Below, piece by piece: positions 6,870-15,776 of a stretch of 64,000 nucleotides of DNA. This stretch comes from Pleionea sp. CnH1-48 (GTDB taxonomy: Bacteria; Pseudomonadota; Gammaproteobacteria; Enterobacterales; Kangiellaceae). The stretch's first letter is position 1, and each line of letters starts with the position of its first letter. Position numbers and translations under genes: made by a program. The notes beneath the pieces were generated by a model that searched no databases, was not told the DNA's origin, and was given only the letters and a program-made list of their open reading frames with translations. Location: the NCBI RefSeq assembly GCF_024124665.1, contig NZ_JAMXSB010000006.1, forward strand, positions 1 through 64,000. The letters run 5' to 3'.

Positions 6870-7775
6870 ATGGGCCAACTGGAAGATATGGAAATGTTCG
6901 TTCGTATCGTCGATGCAGGCGGTATTAACAAAGCAGCCGAACAGCTAGATATCGCGAAGTCAGCGGTTAGTCGGCGTTTGAATACCCTTGAGAAGCGACT
7001 CTCCACTCAGCTATTGACCCGGACGACACGAAAATCCAATCTGACAGAAGCAGGCAATCGCTACTATCAGCACGCTTTAAGCATCCTTGAAGAAGTCAAT
7101 CTGCTGAATGAGCAAACCAGTGGAAAAACCTCCCGTATTGAAGGCACCTTAAAAATCACCGCGCCTTTGTCATTTGGGCTTTTGCAACTGGGCAATATCA
7201 TCGATGAATTTGCTCGTCGAAATGAACAACTCAACTTTCAACTGGATCTCTCCGACCGTCAGATTGACCTGATAGGAGAAGGATATGAACTGGCTATTCG
7301 TATCGGCAAACTAGACGACTCCAGTCTTCAGGCCAAACGCATTACATCGGTGCGACATGTCATTTGTGCAAGCCCTGACTATCTTCAACAAAATGGAACT
7401 CCAGGAAACCTTGAAGAGCTAAGTCAGCATGCCTTTCTGCAATACAGCGGTGGCAACAACAGCCTTTTATTAGCTGACAAACAAGGCCAACCAAGGCGTG
7501 TCGAAGTCAACTCCAAAATGAAAGCCAACAACGGGGACTTCTTAAAACAAATGGCAATCAAAGGTCATGGCATTATTTGTTTGCCTACGTTTATCACTCA
7601 TCAAGAGTTGACAGCAGGAAAACTTATTCCCTTATTAACAGAGTACTCGCTGCCAACCATGCATGCGTATGCGGTTTATCCAAAGAACCGCTTTCTTTCG
7701 CTTCGCTGTCGACATTTGATCGATTTTATTTCTGATAAACTCGCCGATACGCCAGTGTGGGAAGAGCCTTGCTAA
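6870..7775 (+). CDS. LysR-family transcriptional regulator (301 aa)
   Basis: Residues 5-63 form the LysR winged helix (MEMFVRIVDAGGINKAAEQL, then KSAVSRRLNTLEKRL). Residues 90-295 are the periplasmic-binding-like effector domain, of the CrgA-like group that commonly controls quinone and electrophile defence genes. ATG 6870 is preferred; a TTG at 6858 and an internal ATG at 6888 are alternatives. It is divergent from doxX-yqjG-b561-CDGSH/FMN and is therefore the likely regulator of that set. The inducer cannot be told from the sequence. Confidence 0.9.
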   Translation: MGQLEDMEMFVRIVDAGGINKAAEQLDIAKSAVSRRLNTLEKRLSTQLLTRTTRKSNLTEAGNRYYQHALSILEEVNLLNEQTSGKTSRIEGTLKITAPLSFGLLQLGNIIDEFARRNEQLNFQLDLSDRQIDLIGEGYELAIRIGKLDDSSLQAKRITSVRHVICASPDYLQQNGTPGNLEELSQHAFLQYSGGNNSLLLADKQGQPRRVEVNSKMKANNGDFLKQMAIKGHGIICLPTFITHQELTAGKLIPLLTEYSLPTMHAYAVYPKNRFLSLRCRHLIDFISDKLADTPVWEEPC

Positions 7776-7863
7776 CCCTATAAAAGCTGATAGAAAAAGT
7801 GATACACACTACTAAATTTGATAAGCTTCAAGAAACCCTGAACTCTAGAAAAGGAAACCCATT

Positions 7864-8217
7864 ATGTCATCAAAGTTAGAAGACTTTCTTAAGGATATAC
7901 AGCTTGTTTCTAGTGAACGATACGACACCATCAGCGCCATAAGAAAACTATTTCATCAAGCCGAAGTACCACTAGATGAAGACATTAAATACGGCGGAAT
8001 CGTTTTCAATGTTTCGGGTTATTTAGTCGGTGGCATATTTTCTTATAAACAGCATGTTTCTATCGAGTTCAGTGATGGAGCAGATTTCCCTGATCCTCAT
8101 AAAGTTTTAGAAGGTGGTGGAAAAAGAAGAAGGCACATTAAAATACACGATCCAAAAGACATTACTGAAAAGTCGGTGGACTTCTATATATCTGAGTCAG
8201 TGAAACCCTATCTTTGA
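7864..8217 (+). CDS. DUF1801 domain protein (117 aa)
   Basis: Small cytoplasmic protein of the DUF1801 (YdhG-like) type. Its features are the early segment on aspartate/isoleucine-rich helices, the central EDIKYGGIVFNVSGYLVGGI and the FSYKQHVSIEFSDGA strand pair. Its biochemical role is not established in the family. The ATG at 7864 has AAGGAAA 7-8 nt upstream. It lies 28 nt before the MsrA-like gene on the same strand, so the two are probably cotranscribed. Confidence 0.75.
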   Translation: MSSKLEDFLKDIQLVSSERYDTISAIRKLFHQAEVPLDEDIKYGGIVFNVSGYLVGGIFSYKQHVSIEFSDGADFPDPHKVLEGGGKRRRHIKIHDPKDITEKSVDFYISESVKPYL

Positions 8218-8245
8218 AGATATTCAGGTGAAGAGGGATATAAAA

Positions 8246-8761
8246 GTGACGACTTCTCATCACCAAAAAATAGGCTTTGGCGGTGGATGTCACTGGTGTA
8301 CAGAAGCCGTATTTCAATCTTTATCAGGAGTGACAAAGGTAGAACAAGGTTGGCTGGCTTCCTTCGATGAGCATGATTCACTGTCTGAAGGCGTTATTGT
8401 TCACTTTGACTCACAAAAGCTACCTCTGGAAGCACTCATTACTATACATCTAGCCACTCACAGCAGCACCTCTAACCACTCAATGAGAAGCAAATATCGC
8501 AGCACCATCTATTACTTCTCCGAACATCAGGCTCAACAAGCCGAGAACTGCATCACAAAAGTACAAGCCGATATTAATAAAATGATCATCACCCAAGTTT
8601 TGGCTTTTAATCGTTTTAAAGAGAATAGCGAAAAATATAGAAACTACTATTATAGCAATCCAGATAAACCCTTTTGTCAAACGGTTATTCAGCCCAAACT
8701 GGATAAGCTAATGAGTCACTATGGAGTCTACACTAATAAAAAGAAACTTAACTCTCAGTGA
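8246..8761 (+). CDS. msrA: Divergent peptide methionine sulfoxide reductase A (171 aa)
   Basis: MsrA reduces the S-epimer of methionine sulfoxide. The active-site motif is GGGCHWCTEAVF with catalytic C15; canonical enzymes have GCFWC. Later segments match the family in order: VIVHFDS near residue 56, the HLATHSSTSNHSMRSKYRST region where typical MsrA has HDPTxxNRQGxDxGxQYRS, and the C-terminal EKYRNYYYSNPDKPFC with a possible resolving cysteine. The GTG at 8246 is chosen because AAGAGGG sits 8 nt upstream; a GTG at 8228 is also in frame. The altered loop suggests a divergent subgroup. Confidence 0.8.
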   Translation: MTTSHHQKIGFGGGCHWCTEAVFQSLSGVTKVEQGWLASFDEHDSLSEGVIVHFDSQKLPLEALITIHLATHSSTSNHSMRSKYRSTIYYFSEHQAQQAENCITKVQADINKMIITQVLAFNRFKENSEKYRNYYYSNPDKPFCQTVIQPKLDKLMSHYGVYTNKKKLNSQ

Positions 8762-8803
8762 CTTTACTGCTTTAAGTAGAAAAATACGAGGAAGATATCA
8801 ATC

Positions 8804-9310
8804 ATGAATGAACAAGAATTTTTGGCTATTAAGTCTAAAACAGAGCAAGCGCTCGAAAAAGATGACCACAGTAAAGCGATTGAACTCATGGAGCAAATGC
8901 AATCGATTAACCCTACCTACTTTGAGGGTCGCGACGATCTGTACCTACGAATGGGAGAGCTCTATTCAAAAAATAACAACCTGGAGAAAGCAGAAGAATG
9001 CTTTCAACAAGCCTATAACATTGCCCCTTCAGATATCAGTACGGGCACTTTCTTGCTCACTTTTCTGGTAAAGTTTGAGCGAGCTGAAAGCCATAGAAGT
9101 CTGGTAGCCGAGCTAGAAAAGCTCGAAGCGGATATGTATTTATCAATGGCTATTGCATCTTATTATCATCATGTAGGAGATAAGGCAATGATGTGGCAAC
9201 ATCTAGAAAATGCTGCAGAAGCTGGCGCTATGGATATCGATTTGATGGAATACGAAGTGATGAACAAAGACATTCAATCTGAAGACCGCTACGAAGAGCT
9301 ATTTGACTAA
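8804..9310 (+). CDS. Tetratricopeptide-repeat protein (168 aa)
   Basis: Cytoplasmic helical protein with TPR-like helix pairs. One at residues 15-45 begins EQALEKDDHSKAIELMEQM and another at 47-80 has LYSKNNNLEKAEECFQQAYN with the canonical A-x3-F-x2-A spacing. A weaker third pair follows. TPRs mediate protein-protein contacts; no partner is indicated. The ATG at 8804 has a GAGGAAG-type ribosome-binding site. It ends in a strong terminator at 9353. Confidence 0.8.
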   Translation: MNEQEFLAIKSKTEQALEKDDHSKAIELMEQMQSINPTYFEGRDDLYLRMGELYSKNNNLEKAEECFQQAYNIAPSDISTGTFLLTFLVKFERAESHRSLVAELEKLEADMYLSMAIASYYHHVGDKAMMWQHLENAAEAGAMDIDLMEYEVMNKDIQSEDRYEELFD

Positions 9311-9352
9311 CATGTGTAAAAATTATTAGCTTACCATTGTTTATATAAAGCA

Positions 9353-9381
9353 GCTGCTCTCTATTGAGCAGCCACTTTTTT
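9353..9381 (+). terminator. Intrinsic terminator after the TPR gene
   Basis: GCTGCTC (9353-9359) and GAGCAGC (9366-9372) form a 7-bp GC-rich stem with a 6-nt loop, followed by six T. It separates the plus-strand TPR gene from the convergent glycosidase gene. Confidence 0.8.
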
Positions 9382-9384
9382 ACT

Positions 9385-11205
9385 TTAAGACGACTGCCAC
9401 AACGTCTGATTATTCTTTCGTATACGAATTTTTCCATCATTAGACATTTGCAATATTGCGCCACTATTTCCATAAGTATGTGTATGCCATAATGGTTGTC
9501 CACTTGTACTGTAAATCACTAGATTTCCATCACTTTGCAAAAAACAACGGGCACCATGATTGCCATGAGTTGAAGTATGCCAAACCGGTGTTCCATTGGA
9601 TCGATAAAGTACCAAGTTGCCATCGCCTTGCATCACCAAACGAAACTCGTTGTTGTTAGAATAATAGACTTGGCCAACAACCAGCTCCGCTGCATTGGAA
9701 AATACGGTTTTCCAGTTATTAGAACTGCCACCACTAATATTTTTTATGGTCCATTGTTCCCAAATATTTAGATGACTTCGATTGGCTCTTACTGCACTTT
9801 GTCCGTTTTCCGATGACATATACTTACCTGTAGCAGCAGGCTTTATTCCATACACGTCACCTCCAATAGGCTCAATAATAAACTTGCAGTCTGAGCATTG
9901 TCTGTTTGAATTATTAAACTGCAAATAATGTCCGCTGCGCTGATTAACGTCCAGGTATAAATTGTTGGTTGCCTGAATGCTGTAGGTGCCATCACTATTG
10001 GGAAAGATATAAAAAGTTTCCCAATCAGCTCTCACATTTCTATTGGCATTAATAAACTGAGTACCATTCTCGGAACTTAGGTACTGACCATGATAAGCTT
10101 TGATATAAACAGGGTTAGATCTTCCTGTTGCAAAATTGATGTTGCCACCACCTGGAGGTTGAGAGCCACAACTAGACTGTCCAGGATGTGTTGCCGCAAC
10201 ACCAAGATAGCCATTCATTGCAGAAATATGAGGGCCGTTACCTACTCCGAGATTTGTCGCACAAAAACACTGAGGATCAACATGCCCGGCCTCGTCTTTA
10301 GTAAACTGCCAAAAAGATACCTGATCCACTTTCAGATTTTCTCTAAAGTAGTTTAACCAGTCGGTAACGTTAGCGTCCGTTCGTTGGCTTAGATTGGAAA
10401 TTCCAAACTCGCCAATAATCGCAGGTTTGCATCGTTCATGAGCTAAATTAATCCACTGAATGGTAGAACCAAACTCTAATCCATTCACACTCATCTCATT
10501 AGCTCTGGCTCCCGCAGCATAAAAATGAACAGAGATATCATCGGATGCATCAATCACTTGCTTAGCCGCTTCTCTAGTGACGCCATTCCATAGGTGCTCC
10601 AAGGAGCCGGGAACAGGATGAAAGCTGATATGCAATGCGCCTTTCTGTCGCATCATATCGGTTTTGTCCTTATAGTAAGATGCAAATGCTAACGGATCAG
10701 TATGCCCCTTGACTTCATTTCCTAGTGACCAGTAGATATAATTCTTGTTAGCATTCCCTCCAATAACATAGTTGATCATGTTGTTAATATGATCGTTATG
10801 ATTAAGCAAGGTCTGTAGTGTGGTTTCTCCAGATGCGTCGAAGAGATCAACGGTTAATGTTATCCCTTTGCTTCTTGCCAAGTTGGCCAGCCAATTGACT
10901 CGGTTAGACATCTTGCTGTATTCATGTGTGTCGTATCCCATGAAGGCCCAGACTCTAACATTAGTTACACCTAGATTTTTTAACCGTTCAAGATCTGCGC
11001 TAGCATTATTAACTAATGTCGTTTGGTCCGATGGCATGCTGCCATCAGCGTTAACACCGAGGTCGGTGTAATTCGCAGCAACAAATTTATGCAACGAGTT
11101 GTTGATTGGATTGTTAAAACTTTTACCCTGTGCATAAGTTAATGAACTCATCGAAAGAATGAGAAAAAGTAAACATAGTCGGATACTCCTGAGTTTAACG
11201 TCCAT
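9385..11205 (-). CDS. Secreted clan GH-A glycosidase with fascin-like and bulb-type lectin domains (606 aa)
   Basis: The signal peptide (RSIRLCLLFLILSMSSLTYAQG) ends near residue 26. Residues ~35-340 form a TIM-barrel hydrolase. E164 in YWSLGNEVKG fits the acid/base and E266 in PAIIGEFGIS the nucleophile of clan GH-A (GH5-like). A proline/glycine linker leads to a fascin-like beta-trefoil at ~360-500 (GQYLSSENGTQFINANRN). A B-lectin domain follows at ~510-606 (QGDGNLVLYRSNGTPVWHT, QSDGNLVIYSTSGQPLW). The protein is probably exported to bind and cut a polysaccharide, perhaps mannan or glucan, but the substrate is unknown. ATG 11205 has CAGGAG 7 nt upstream. Confidence 0.82.
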   Translation of the reverse strand: MDVKLRSIRLCLLFLILSMSSLTYAQGKSFNNPINNSLHKFVAANYTDLGVNADGSMPSDQTTLVNNASADLERLKNLGVTNVRVWAFMGYDTHEYSKMSNRVNWLANLARSKGITLTVDLFDASGETTLQTLLNHNDHINNMINYVIGGNANKNYIYWSLGNEVKGHTDPLAFASYYKDKTDMMRQKGALHISFHPVPGSLEHLWNGVTREAAKQVIDASDDISVHFYAAGARANEMSVNGLEFGSTIQWINLAHERCKPAIIGEFGISNLSQRTDANVTDWLNYFRENLKVDQVSFWQFTKDEAGHVDPQCFCATNLGVGNGPHISAMNGYLGVAATHPGQSSCGSQPPGGGNINFATGRSNPVYIKAYHGQYLSSENGTQFINANRNVRADWETFYIFPNSDGTYSIQATNNLYLDVNQRSGHYLQFNNSNRQCSDCKFIIEPIGGDVYGIKPAATGKYMSSENGQSAVRANRSHLNIWEQWTIKNISGGSSNNWKTVFSNAAELVVGQVYYSNNNEFRLVMQGDGNLVLYRSNGTPVWHTSTHGNHGARCFLQSDGNLVIYSTSGQPLWHTHTYGNSGAILQMSNDGKIRIRKNNQTLWQSS

Positions 11206-11445
11206 CACTTCGCTCCTGTAGTTAGACATTGAACATGCATTTATCTCAAACAGAATGAGAATTCTTCAACTGCAGAGATACGCCTTGGTTTACCACTGCC
11301 CAAGTGGTTTAAAGAGCCTAAAGCTTTTGCACTTTGGAAAAATCAGACCTAAGACCTAGATTAAAACGATTAAATATTTTTTAAAGAAAGATTATGCAGA
11401 GAAGAAAAGCAGTTTGAGCAAAGAGGGGAGCTTTTAAATCCTCCC

Positions 11446-13077
11446 CTATTCGCCTACTTGAAAAAGACTGATGTGTTTAGACAGCTCGCTGGCTCTGCCC
11501 ATTAACTCACTGGTGGCTCGCGATACTTCATCTGAACGTTGAGTACTTTCTGAAGCACCACTGTTTAAGATTTGAATATTGTCATGAACCTCTTGAGTAA
11601 CATGAGCTTGTTGCTCAGCCGCTGAGGCGATTCCAGTAGACATAGTGTCAATATCTCGAATATAAGTCATCACTTGTTGATTCGCGGTGTTAGATTCAAC
11701 AAAGAGTAATGCCGTATCCTCTGCGGTTTCACATCCATCCATAACCAAATCGACAGCTCCAGATACATTCGCATTCAGCTCATCGATCATGGCATTAATA
11801 TCTGCTGTCGATGTTTGAGTTCGGCTTGCAAGACCTCGCACTTCATCCGCTACAACTGCGAACCCGCGTCCTTGATCACCCGCTCGGGCAGCTTCTATCG
11901 CAGCGTTTAAAGCTAACAAATTCGTTTGCTCTGCTATCCCCTGAATCACATCAATCATGGAGGCAATTTTCTTTGAACCATCGGCCAAACGCTCGATGCC
12001 TGCACGAGCCTCTTGCATCTTGGTAGACAAAGCCTGCATCTTCTCGTTTGAACGACTGTAAATATCACATCCTCGTGTCGCCGCTCCAGTGGCTTCACTC
12101 ACCCGCTCTGCAGTGCTACTCACATTATGAGCCATATCCTGAGTGGCTCTTTGTGCTTTTTCTATCGACGATACCATTTGATCAAGAGAGCTGGTCTGTC
12201 GATTAACGTAATCACTGTTTGCACGAGCAATGTTTTCCAAGCCAGCAGTCTCATGATTGATGGTGTCAACATGACCACGAATAGAACGAATAATATCCTG
12301 AAAGTGATTAATCAGTTTATTAAAGTCCTCAGCCATAGTTCCCAGTTCGTCTTTCGAATGGACGATCATGCGAGCCGCTAAATCTCCTTTTGAAACAGCA
12401 CTCACCTGAGATTGGAACTCTCTCATTACTTTGAGTGTAGAGCGATAACCTCCCCATGCTACTAACAAGCTCAACGGTAAGGTCGCCGTTAGAATTATCA
12501 ACACCCAATAAGCACTCGACTCACTAATGGATTGTGTATGTTCAACATGTTCAGCGGCTTTAGCATCGGCAAGCTCACCGGCTTTATCATAATAGTCTCG
12601 CAGCTGCTCAAACCGCGCAACCGTCACCTCAGTGTTATAACGCCAGGCCTCATCAAAGCGACCGCTTTGAGCCAAGTTTATGGTTTCTTGCGCAGCCTGA
12701 AACCAGGAGTGGTAGTGGCTATCAAACTGAGCTAATAATTCAGAGGCCCGCTGGTCGTTCATTTTATCTAAAAACAGCTTAACTCTGTCTTTTGCTTGAG
12801 TGGCATTTTCATCAAACTCTTTTTTAAAGGTATCCGTTGGCTGCCCGTTTTTGCCAAAAATAACCAGATTCTCCTGTGCGACTCTGGCCTGATACAGATC
12901 GCGATCAGCATTAAGAATTAAAGAAACGGCGGGCAAATGTTGGTTAACAACAACATGTATGTTATCAACCAGTCTCGACTTAGTGCTGATTGACAATCCA
13001 CCGATTGCCAACATTGAGAGCGCCATCACTACACAAGGCAGTGCTATCTTCATCTTAAAGCTGAGCACTTTGAACAT
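11446..13077 (-). CDS. Methyl-accepting chemotaxis protein (543 aa)
   Basis: Transmembrane chemoreceptor. TM1 is at residues ~10-30, followed by a periplasmic four-helix-bundle sensor, TM2 at ~186-208 ([19 protein letters not shown]), HAMP at ~210-265 and the cytoplasmic signalling rod. The hairpin tip, near residue 384, is the conserved [20 protein letters not shown]. It signals through CheA/CheW. No chemotaxis genes are nearby, so it is an orphan receptor, which is common. The ligand is unknown. A GC-rich inverted repeat overlaps its stop codon (11424-11447) without a T-run. Confidence 0.93.
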   Translation of the reverse strand: MFKVLSFKMKIALPCVVMALSMLAIGGLSISTKSRLVDNIHVVVNQHLPAVSLILNADRDLYQARVAQENLVIFGKNGQPTDTFKKEFDENATQAKDRVKLFLDKMNDQRASELLAQFDSHYHSWFQAAQETINLAQSGRFDEAWRYNTEVTVARFEQLRDYYDKAGELADAKAAEHVEHTQSISESSAYWVLIILTATLPLSLLVAWGGYRSTLKVMREFQSQVSAVSKGDLAARMIVHSKDELGTMAEDFNKLINHFQDIIRSIRGHVDTINHETAGLENIARANSDYVNRQTSSLDQMVSSIEKAQRATQDMAHNVSSTAERVSEATGAATRGCDIYSRSNEKMQALSTKMQEARAGIERLADGSKKIASMIDVIQGIAEQTNLLALNAAIEAARAGDQGRGFAVVADEVRGLASRTQTSTADINAMIDELNANVSGAVDLVMDGCETAEDTALLFVESNTANQQVMTYIRDIDTMSTGIASAAEQQAHVTQEVHDNIQILNSGASESTQRSDEVSRATSELMGRASELSKHISLFQVGE

Positions 13078-13438
13078 AACTTTTCTCGTTGTTTCTTCTT
13101 TGGGTAAAAATAGAACCTGTAAAGATCAACTTATAGACCAACAGGCCGTAAAGTACAAAGTTGTAACCTAGGTAAAGTATCTAATCTTTAAAAAAATATC
13201 ATTAGCAACAATAAGTTAGAAGAGCCTGAGTTGAGATAAAAGCCCACTCAGTGCGGCATTACTCGGTGAGATTACAAAAACTTAGATAACTGGCAAAAAA
13301 CCATGCCCGGTGCTTTATTAGAATGTAAAGGCAACACTCTAGAAGAAAGCCTGGTGAAAGATTACAATAAGCGGCTTTGGCGAGTCTTATCGTCAGCAAC
13401 TTTAAAACTTTTTATACTGCCAAACAACGAGCACTTAG
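13078..13438. other. Divergent intergenic region between the chemoreceptor and trmJ
   Basis: About 360 bases. An open frame at 13303-13557 overlaps trmJ and has no protein-like character. A short imperfect dyad (CTGAGT/ACTCAG near 13225-13250) is the only structure seen. The promoters of both genes are presumably here. Confidence 0.4.
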
Positions 13439-14176
13439 ATGTCTGCAAAGTTACCAAACATTCGAATCGTTTTACTTCAAACCTATCATCCTGGAAACAT
13501 TGGCGCCGTTGCCCGAGCAATGAAAACCATGGGGCTGCAAGAGCTTTATATGGTTAATCCAAAAAAATACCCTGATCCAGAAGCCACCAGCCGTGCAGCA
13601 GGAGCTGTTGATTTACTAGAGTCAGCGGTATTGGTCAACAGTCTTGAGGAAGCCATAGCGGATTGTACTCAGGTGTTTGCAACAACGGCTCGACAACAAC
13701 ACAGTTATGGACGGCCTCAACGCACCTGTGAGCAAGCAGTTCAGTGGATCAAAGAAAATCCTGCCGAAAAGATCGCCATCGTGTTTGGTAGAGAACGAAT
13801 GGGAATGAGTACCGCCGATATTAATTTATGTCAGCAAATTCTCTATATCCCCGGTAACCCCGAATACGACGTATTAAATATGGCTGCAGCGGTTCAGATT
13901 GTTTGTTATGAGCTGTTCAAACAACTAAGTAATCATGTTGCTACTAACGAAGAAATAACCGACAAAGAAGCGCAGTTTGCTACGCAGGAAGACGTCAATC
14001 GTTTCTACCAACATCTGCAATCGTCACTGGAGGATTCTGGCTACTTACGAACCAAGCAGCCCAGCGAAACCATGCAGAGATTACGGCATCTATTCAGCAG
14101 AGCAGAACCATCGGCCAAAGAAATCAGTATGCTGCGCGGTGTTTTATCTTCGCTGGAAAAAGACAGAAAGAATTAA
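13439..14176 (+). CDS. trmJ: tRNA (cytidine/uridine-2'-O-)-methyltransferase TrmJ (245 aa)
   Basis: SPOUT-class methyltransferase that 2'-O-methylates position 32 of several tRNAs using SAM. The diagnostic segments are VLLQTYHPGNIGAVARAMKT (motif 1), IVFGRERMGM (motif 2) and IPGNPEYDVLNMAAAVQI (motif 3, trefoil knot). A helical C-terminal extension reaches the usual length. ATG 13439 is used; its ribosome-binding site is weak. It stands alone, without the suhB or iscR/cysE neighbours often seen in Gammaproteobacteria. Confidence 0.92.
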   Translation: MSAKLPNIRIVLLQTYHPGNIGAVARAMKTMGLQELYMVNPKKYPDPEATSRAAGAVDLLESAVLVNSLEEAIADCTQVFATTARQQHSYGRPQRTCEQAVQWIKENPAEKIAIVFGRERMGMSTADINLCQQILYIPGNPEYDVLNMAAAVQIVCYELFKQLSNHVATNEEITDKEAQFATQEDVNRFYQHLQSSLEDSGYLRTKQPSETMQRLRHLFSRAEPSAKEISMLRGVLSSLEKDRKN

Positions 14177-14190
14177 TAGCGCAGAGACTT

Positions 14191-14541
14191 TTATTGCTGC
14201 TTTAGTGCTTTTAAACGGTGCCCAACATTGACAATGGCTTCGATCGCGGGCTTCAACTCATTCCCCAATTCCGTCAATGAATATTCAACAGTGGGAGGAG
14301 AAGTAGGTTTTACTTCTCGCAAAACCACACCATCCGCTTCTAGTCGTTTAAGCCTTTCTGTTAACACCTTTGGTGATATGCTTCCCAGATCATTTTTGAG
14401 CTCGCTAAAACGTCGTGGCTGAACACTCAAATACCAGATGATGTTGGGTGTCCAGGCACCACCAATAATACTTAAGCATTCCGTAAGAGGGCACTTTTCT
14501 GGAGGGGGAGCTACTCTATTTTTGCGTCTAACAACCGCCAT
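14191..14541 (-). CDS. HxlR-family transcriptional regulator (116 aa)
   Basis: Winged-helix HxlR/MarR-like regulator of standard length. The diagnostic stretch is CPLTECLSIIGGAWTPNIIW followed by RRFSELKNDLGSISPKVLTE and the wing LEADGVVLREV. The N-terminal cysteine (C18) is conserved in thiol-sensing members. It is divergent from nitronate monooxygenase and a GST, with a palindromic site in between, so it is probably their repressor or redox-responsive regulator. Confidence 0.92.
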   Translation of the reverse strand: MAVVRRKNRVAPPPEKCPLTECLSIIGGAWTPNIIWYLSVQPRRFSELKNDLGSISPKVLTERLKRLEADGVVLREVKPTSPPTVEYSLTELGNELKPAIEAIVNVGHRLKALKQQ

Positions 14542-14565
14542 AAATTCACCTGAAAAGAAGAACTA

Positions 14566-14583
14566 AGTTACTAAATGGTAACT
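14566..14583. promoter_or_regulatory. Candidate HxlR operator
   Basis: AGTTAC-TAAATG-GTAACT, a perfect 6+6 inverted repeat 25 nt upstream of the HxlR start. A related half-site pair (AACTTAGTA / AGTAACTT) lies about 25-45 nt further towards the divergent gene. HxlR dimers bind such dyads. Confidence 0.5.
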
Positions 14584-14680
14584 ACATTTTTGAGTTTTCG
14601 TCAAGAACTTAGTATCCAAAAGTAACTTGGTATGATTACAATAGATTTAGACTTCACACTCACCATAGAAGGATTTATCT

Positions 14681-15754
14681 ATGTGGAATATCAATGCATT
14701 AAGCCACACACTCGGAATTCAATATCCCGTTATTCAAGGACCTTTTGGCGGAGGCCTATCAAGCATTCAATTACTCAAAACAGTATCAGATGCAGGAGGG
14801 TTAGGTTCCTACGGCGCGCACATTTTGTCACCGGATAAACTTCATACCTTGGTGCATCAAGTTAGACAGACAACTCAGCATCCCTTCGCTATCAACTTGT
14901 GGGTCTCTGACCATGATGAAGGTGGCTTGGGTATGCAACAAGAAGATTTCGAGCGCTACCTTCAGCTTTTTCGACCCTTTTACGAAGCGCTGAACATCAC
15001 ACCTCCAACTTATGTTTCTCAATACACCGAACGTTTCGAAGAACAAGTCGAAGCTTTAATAGAAGCAGCACCACCAGTTTTCAGTTTTGTGTTTGGTATT
15101 CCCCACCAAGATATCCTCGAGTCCTGCCGACGCAAAGGCATCACCACTATCGGCACAGCAACAACTTTAGACGAAGCTCTCGCCTTAGACCATGCAGGAG
15201 TCGATGCCATCGTAGCCACAGGATTCGAAGCGGGCGGACATCGGGTGTCCTTTATGAAAGAAGCAGAAGACTCTCTTCATGGAACCATGGCGCTTGTACC
15301 ACAAATTGTCGACCGAGTAAAAGCGCCAGTCATCGCTGCAGGTGGGATTGCTGATCCTCGCGGTGTTAAAGCGGCTTTCTCACTCGGTGCTCAGGGAGTA
15401 CAAATAGGCACAGCTTTTTTGGCCTGTGATGAATCAGGAACCGATGCATTCCATCGAGAAGCCTTGTTTAGCGATGCCGTTCATCACACCGTATTAAGTA
15501 GAGCCTTCACAGGACGGCTCGCACGGTTTATTCCTAACTTTTTTGTTAACAATATCGAGGAATCTCCTCACTTACCTTTGCCCTTTCCAATGCAAAGCTT
15601 CTTTACTGGCCCGATTAAACACGCCTCCAGCCAACAAAGTAATCCTGGTTATACCTCTCATTATGCAGGTCAGGGTGCTCCCCTTATTAAACATCGCAAA
15701 GCTCTCGATTTATTTAATGAAATTATCGAGCAAATGCAGAGTTTTTCACGCTAG
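14681..15754 (+). CDS. Nitronate monooxygenase (2-nitropropane dioxygenase family, 357 aa)
   Basis: FMN-dependent TIM-barrel enzyme that oxidises alkyl nitronates. Family segments include the N-terminal YPVIQGPFGGG, TTIGTATTLDEALALDHAGV, ATGFEAGGHRVSF with the conserved GxEAGGH, VIAAGGIADPRGV and QGVQIGTAFLAC for the FMN phosphate. The length fits class I enzymes. It is followed 22 nt later by a GST and divergent from HxlR, so a small electrophile or nitro-compound detoxification unit is inferred. The ATG at 14681 has AGAAGGAT 8-10 nt upstream. Confidence 0.9.
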   Translation: MWNINALSHTLGIQYPVIQGPFGGGLSSIQLLKTVSDAGGLGSYGAHILSPDKLHTLVHQVRQTTQHPFAINLWVSDHDEGGLGMQQEDFERYLQLFRPFYEALNITPPTYVSQYTERFEEQVEALIEAAPPVFSFVFGIPHQDILESCRRKGITTIGTATTLDEALALDHAGVDAIVATGFEAGGHRVSFMKEAEDSLHGTMALVPQIVDRVKAPVIAAGGIADPRGVKAAFSLGAQGVQIGTAFLACDESGTDAFHREALFSDAVHHTVLSRAFTGRLARFIPNFFVNNIEESPHLPLPFPMQSFFTGPIKHASSQQSNPGYTSHYAGQGAPLIKHRKALDLFNEIIEQMQSFSR

Positions 15755-15776
15755 CAACAGATAAAAGGAAACCACT

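Noticed and set aside
13200-13290. Cyclic-di-GMP riboswitch near the chemoreceptor
   Set aside because: The dyad is short and lacks the conserved GEMM core sequence.
13303-13557. 84-residue reading frame upstream of trmJ
   Set aside because: Two-fifths overlaps trmJ in another frame, and there is no family or ribosome-binding site.
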